Part shown: positions 61,526 to 64,000 of the stretch, one piece after another | Position numbering within the stretch: the stretch's first letter is position 1 | Layout: each line of letters starts with the position of its first letter | From: Alcaligenaceae bacterium | GTDB lineage: Bacteria; Pseudomonadota; Gammaproteobacteria; Burkholderiales; Burkholderiaceae_B | Assembly (NCBI GenBank): GCA_013416395.1 | Contig: JACCEP010000007.1 | Coordinates: 62,001 to 126,000 of the forward strand | Reading direction: 5' to 3' | DNA length: 64,000 bases | Notes under the pieces: model-generated | What the model saw: only the letters and a program-made list of their open reading frames with translations | Database searches by the model: none | Told to the model about the DNA's origin: nothing | Program-made: the position numbers and the translations under genes

Positions 61526-62393
61526 GACGCACCTTGTGTCCCAGCAGCCCGCTTGGGCGAACCAGCAAAATGGCAATCAACAGCAAATAAGGCAGCAACC
61601 CCGCCCACGAACTGTAGTAAGTCTGCATGAAGGCAAGTGCCAGGCCGTAAATAAGCCCCCCAAGCACAGTTCCCAAAGGGCTGCCGAGTGAACCAACAAT
61701 AATGACGGTGAAAGACTGAATGGTCAGACTAACGCCACTCGCCGGGGTAATGCCGCCAAACATGAAGGGGGCAAAACTGCCGGCAACGGCTGCCAACCCC
61801 AGGCCTATGCCAAAAGCCAGCGCAGACACTTTGCCAACATTAATGCCAGTGGCCAGTGCCTCGTCGCGATCCACCATGACGGCGCGGGTCAGGCGCCCGA
61901 TTCGCGTGCGGTACAGGTAGAGAAACACGGCTATCACCGCGACCACGCTGGCCAAAGCACTGCTGATCCACGCCGCCGGAAAGACCTGACCCAAGAGGTG
62001 AAAAGGATGTGCACCCAGCGCATCACTGGGTATTGACTGTTCCGTAGGGCCCACCACAATGGTCGTGACAGATTCAATAAACTGAGACAGACCGAAAAAC
62101 AGAATGATCGATAGCATTTCTGGATCGGAAGACATCTGCAAACGCGGCACCAACAAGTAGTACAGCGGAATACCGATCAGCACGAACACAATCAGGCTGA
62201 GCACAGCGGCTATCAAGGGATTTACGGAATACGCCGCATACATGCCGCTGGCAGCCAATGCTCCCAGCATGACAAAGTCGCCGTGGGCCAGATTGACGAT
62301 GCGCATGACACCGAAAATCAGGTTAAGCCCAAGGCCCACCAGGCTGAAGTAAAGGCCGAAAAGCAAGCCGGCCAGGATGGCGTACAGCAGCAT
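61518..62393 (-). CDS. livH: Branched-chain amino-acid-type ABC permease LivH
   Basis: 291 residues, ~8 helices. LLFGLYFSLVGLGLNLIFGVMRIVNLAHGDFVMLGALAA at the start is the LivH hallmark; TRIGRLTRAVMVDRDEALATGINVGKVSALAFGIGLGLAAVAGSFAPF is the coupling loop. Twelve bases downstream of the binding-protein gene. Confidence 0.94.
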   Translation of the reverse strand: MLLYAILAGLLFGLYFSLVGLGLNLIFGVMRIVNLAHGDFVMLGALAASGMYAAYSVNPLIAAVLSLIVFVLIGIPLYYLLVPRLQMSSDPEMLSIILFFGLSQFIESVTTIVVGPTEQSIPSDALGAHPFHLLGQVFPAAWISSALASVVAVIAVFLYLYRTRIGRLTRAVMVDRDEALATGINVGKVSALAFGIGLGLAAVAGSFAPFMFGGITPASGVSLTIQSFTVIIVGSLGSPLGTVLGGLIYGLALAFMQTYYSSWAGLLPYLLLIAILLVRPSGLLGHKVRHA

Positions 62394-62405
62394 GTCGGCT
62401 CACGC

Positions 62406-63692
62406 TTAGTTGTTGGCCGGCGCCGGATAAACAGGTTTTCCGGTAGCAAGCTCAGGGGGGTACACAATGGTAAATTTCAGGCTACCTTTACCATCTGGCA
62501 CCAATTGCCCCAACGGTGTAATTTCACCAATCTGGGCACCGTTCTTATCCAGTTCAAACGTTCCATCCAGGGTTTTGAGCTTGCCCGACAAGCTAAATAC
62601 CGCTTTGCGCAAATCCATTTGATCCATACTGTCAGTGGCGGCCAAGGCGTTCTGAATAATCAGGCCCGTGGTATAGCCCGCTACTGAGTTAAAACCAAAC
62701 GCCACCTTGCCACTGGGGTACGCCTGATTCCAGGCCTTGCGAAACTCTGGCAAAGACATGCCCGATTCTGCCTTGTATTCCATCTCCGAAGATGTCGTGT
62801 AGGTGTACACATACTTCATCGCGTCGACACCCGCCGTCTTGAGCATGTGGTCGGTTTCCAGCCCAGGGTAAATATCAAAAAGCCATTTAAAGCTCGACCC
62901 CGAGTCGTGCAAATTGCGCAAGAACGCGACGTCGTTATCGGGATAGCCCATCTGCACAACAGCATCCGGCTTTTCTGCTTGCATGCTGTTAATCAGTACG
63001 GTGTAGTTCGAGGTATTCGTTGGTACACCCTTGTCGTAGACGATATCGAGCGGCGCATGTGAGTCTTTAATCATCGTGCGCACGGCATTGGCCTGAGTGG
63101 TGGTGAAGTCGTTGGTGGCATAAAGCAACGCCACGCGTTTGATGCCAAGCTTTGGCCCTTCGTGGGTAAGGAAGTCAGCCACATATTTGGGCCAAACAGT
63201 AGACACCGGATCAGACATCAGCACAATGTACGGGTTGTCAGGCGTAAAAAATGTGCCGCCTGTGCCGGTGGTGTCAAACAGCAGCATCTTGTGCTCTTTG
63301 GCCAGAGGGACAGCCATTGACGTCAGCACCGAGCCACTATCAGCAACTAAAAGATCAACCTTGTCCTGCGTAATAAGCTGGTTGTAGAGCGTGGTCGCCG
63401 TCGCGGTATTACTCTGGTCATCATAGGCAATAAGTTTGATAGGAATGCGTTTGCCATAAGGCTTGACCATGACGCCGCCCTTGGCGTTTTCCTGCTCAAC
63501 CCATAACTTCAACCCCAGGTTGACCGGCATGGAAATGGCCGCAAAGGGCCCGGAAGAAGCATACAGCGTGCCGATCTTGATTTCGGCGGGAGCCGTTGCT
63601 GTGGTGGCCGCAGGGGTTGCTGCGGTGGCCAGTGAGGAAAGTAAAAATAGTGAGCCTGCAATCAAGCAGCAGGAAGAGGAGCGTCGAAACAT
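62406..63692 (-). CDS. Liv-type ABC transporter substrate-binding protein
   Basis: 428 residues, periplasmic. Signal peptide of about 24 (CCLIAGSLFLLSSLATA; the CC pair is early for a lipobox), a linker rich in Ala/Thr, then IKIGTLYASSGPFAAISMPVNLGLKLWVEQENAKGGVMVKPYGKRIPIKLIAYDDQSNTATATTLYNQLITQDKVDLLVADSGS, the LivK/AmiC-type fold. Likely binds an amino acid, amide or aromatic acid. First gene of the operon liv(SBP)-H-M-G-F. Confidence 0.92.
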   Translation of the reverse strand: MFRRSSSCCLIAGSLFLLSSLATAATPAATTATAPAEIKIGTLYASSGPFAAISMPVNLGLKLWVEQENAKGGVMVKPYGKRIPIKLIAYDDQSNTATATTLYNQLITQDKVDLLVADSGSVLTSMAVPLAKEHKMLLFDTTGTGGTFFTPDNPYIVLMSDPVSTVWPKYVADFLTHEGPKLGIKRVALLYATNDFTTTQANAVRTMIKDSHAPLDIVYDKGVPTNTSNYTVLINSMQAEKPDAVVQMGYPDNDVAFLRNLHDSGSSFKWLFDIYPGLETDHMLKTAGVDAMKYVYTYTTSSEMEYKAESGMSLPEFRKAWNQAYPSGKVAFGFNSVAGYTTGLIIQNALAATDSMDQMDLRKAVFSLSGKLKTLDGTFELDKNGAQIGEITPLGQLVPDGKGSLKFTIVYPPELATGKPVYPAPANN

Positions 63693-63872
63693 GAGTATGT
63701 CTCCAATACGTTTATGCAGCCTGAACGAGCCAGGCTACGAACCTCCCCTTATCCTTTTTTTATAGTAAGTACGCGGCTCTTACGACGACCTGAATTGGTA
63801 AGAATAAATAGTCAATGGGCGTGTTACGACCTCCCTGAACACACATATTCCTCAGCGGCAAGGCAGCCAGAC

Positions 63873-63899
63873 GAAAAAACCCCCGCTTTAAACGGGGGT
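63873..63899 (-). terminator. Intrinsic terminator for a gene beyond the right edge
   Basis: On the minus strand ACCCCCG, loop, CGGGGGT and then TTTTTTCG: 7-bp GC-rich stem followed by six T. It can only serve a minus-strand gene lying to the right. Confidence 0.8.
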
Positions 63900-63931
63900 A
63901 GTTAGTCTGGCAGTGCTCCATGCAAAATCGG

Positions 63932-64000
63932 CTAACCGTCAGATCGAACTGGCAGCGAGTACTTCTTATTGCTCCACGCTGATATGAGCGCGCTTTTCAT
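63932..64000 (-). CDS. Possible C-terminal end of a CDS cut by the window edge
   Basis: The last 22 codons read SALISAWSNKKYSLPVRSDG and stop at TAG, 33 bases ahead of a strong minus-strand terminator, which supports a real gene end. Too short to identify. Confidence 0.4.
   Translation of the reverse strand: MKSALISAWSNKKYSLPVRSDG

Larger units (their letters stand above)
63693..64000. other. 308-bp region at the right window edge
   Basis: Holds the promoter of the liv operon (not resolved), a minus-strand terminator at 63873-63899 and perhaps the 3' end of a minus-strand gene at 63932-64000. Confidence 0.5.

Noticed and set aside
1-64000. tRNA, rRNA, riboswitch, replication origin, intact IS element
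   Set aside because: None could be recognised by reading; no transposase or integrase fragment was found among the coding frames.

Overview
This 64 kb window looks like chromosome of a betaproteobacterium of the Alcaligenaceae (Bordetella/Advenella/Pusillimonas-like). The main reason is three solitary Bug/TctC-type substrate-binding proteins plus a fourth beside a sulfatase, a signature expansion of that family. Burkholderiales-type families (DUF4148, DUF3325, DUF3649) and catabolic operons next to GntR, MarR and AraC regulators fit this. Genus cannot be fixed from the sequence alone. No rRNA, tRNA, CRISPR array or complete insertion sequence was seen.

Layout, left to right. 1-2695: 3' part of an elongation factor G gene, then an SbmA/YddA-like ABC exporter. 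2963-9985: a 2340-residue glycine-rich autotransporter, divergent from an AraC regulator and a DUF2165 membrane protein. 12176-12630: a DUF1902 antitoxin followed by a HicA-like toxin gene broken by one stop codon. 12805-20362: a minus-strand catabolic operon (aminotransferase, TRAP transporter, crotonase-fold enzyme, CaiB CoA-transferase) divergent from a GntR gene that is followed by a FAD/Fe-S oxidase; the same 13-bp putative operator lies at both ends of the divergent promoter region. 23423-26691: sulfatase and Bug protein divergent from a MarR regulator. 26696-30103: a YdbH-YnbE-YdbL intermembrane lipid-transport operon whose YdbH carries an internal tandem duplication. 30499-34071: DUF4148 protein, MscS channel, Bug protein and SDR oxidoreductase.

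34174-40779 is an iron-uptake locus: AraC regulator, Fur-box-like site, TonB receptor, DUF4198, DUF3649, PepSY membrane reductase-like protein and DUF3325. Directly after it lies a remnant of a nucleotidyltransferase/HEPN pair. 41353-44518 (minus strand) is a SigK/RskA-like sigma/anti-sigma pair with MsrP and a fasciclin protein. The fasciclin gene shares its promoter, leader and signal peptide with the distant DUF4148 gene, which suggests one small extracytoplasmic-stress regulon.

44729-58303 is accessory-rich: a HipA-like kinase/DUF3037 overlapping pair, a GntR/FAH/Bug catabolic unit with palindromic operators, a PUA/EVE-like-HNH nuclease, an Nramp transporter, an AhpD-like protein, a metallophosphoesterase/lipid-kinase pair, a ferric-reductase-like flavoprotein and an AbiE toxin-antitoxin pair behind an AT-rich stretch. 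58391-63692 ends the window with an exported EF-hand-loop protein and a complete branched-chain-amino-acid-type ABC transporter (livKHMGF order).

The best candidates for under-described biology are the shared promoter/leader/signal-peptide module of the SigK-like regulon, the HipA-like kinase/DUF3037 pair and the PUA/EVE-like-HNH nuclease.
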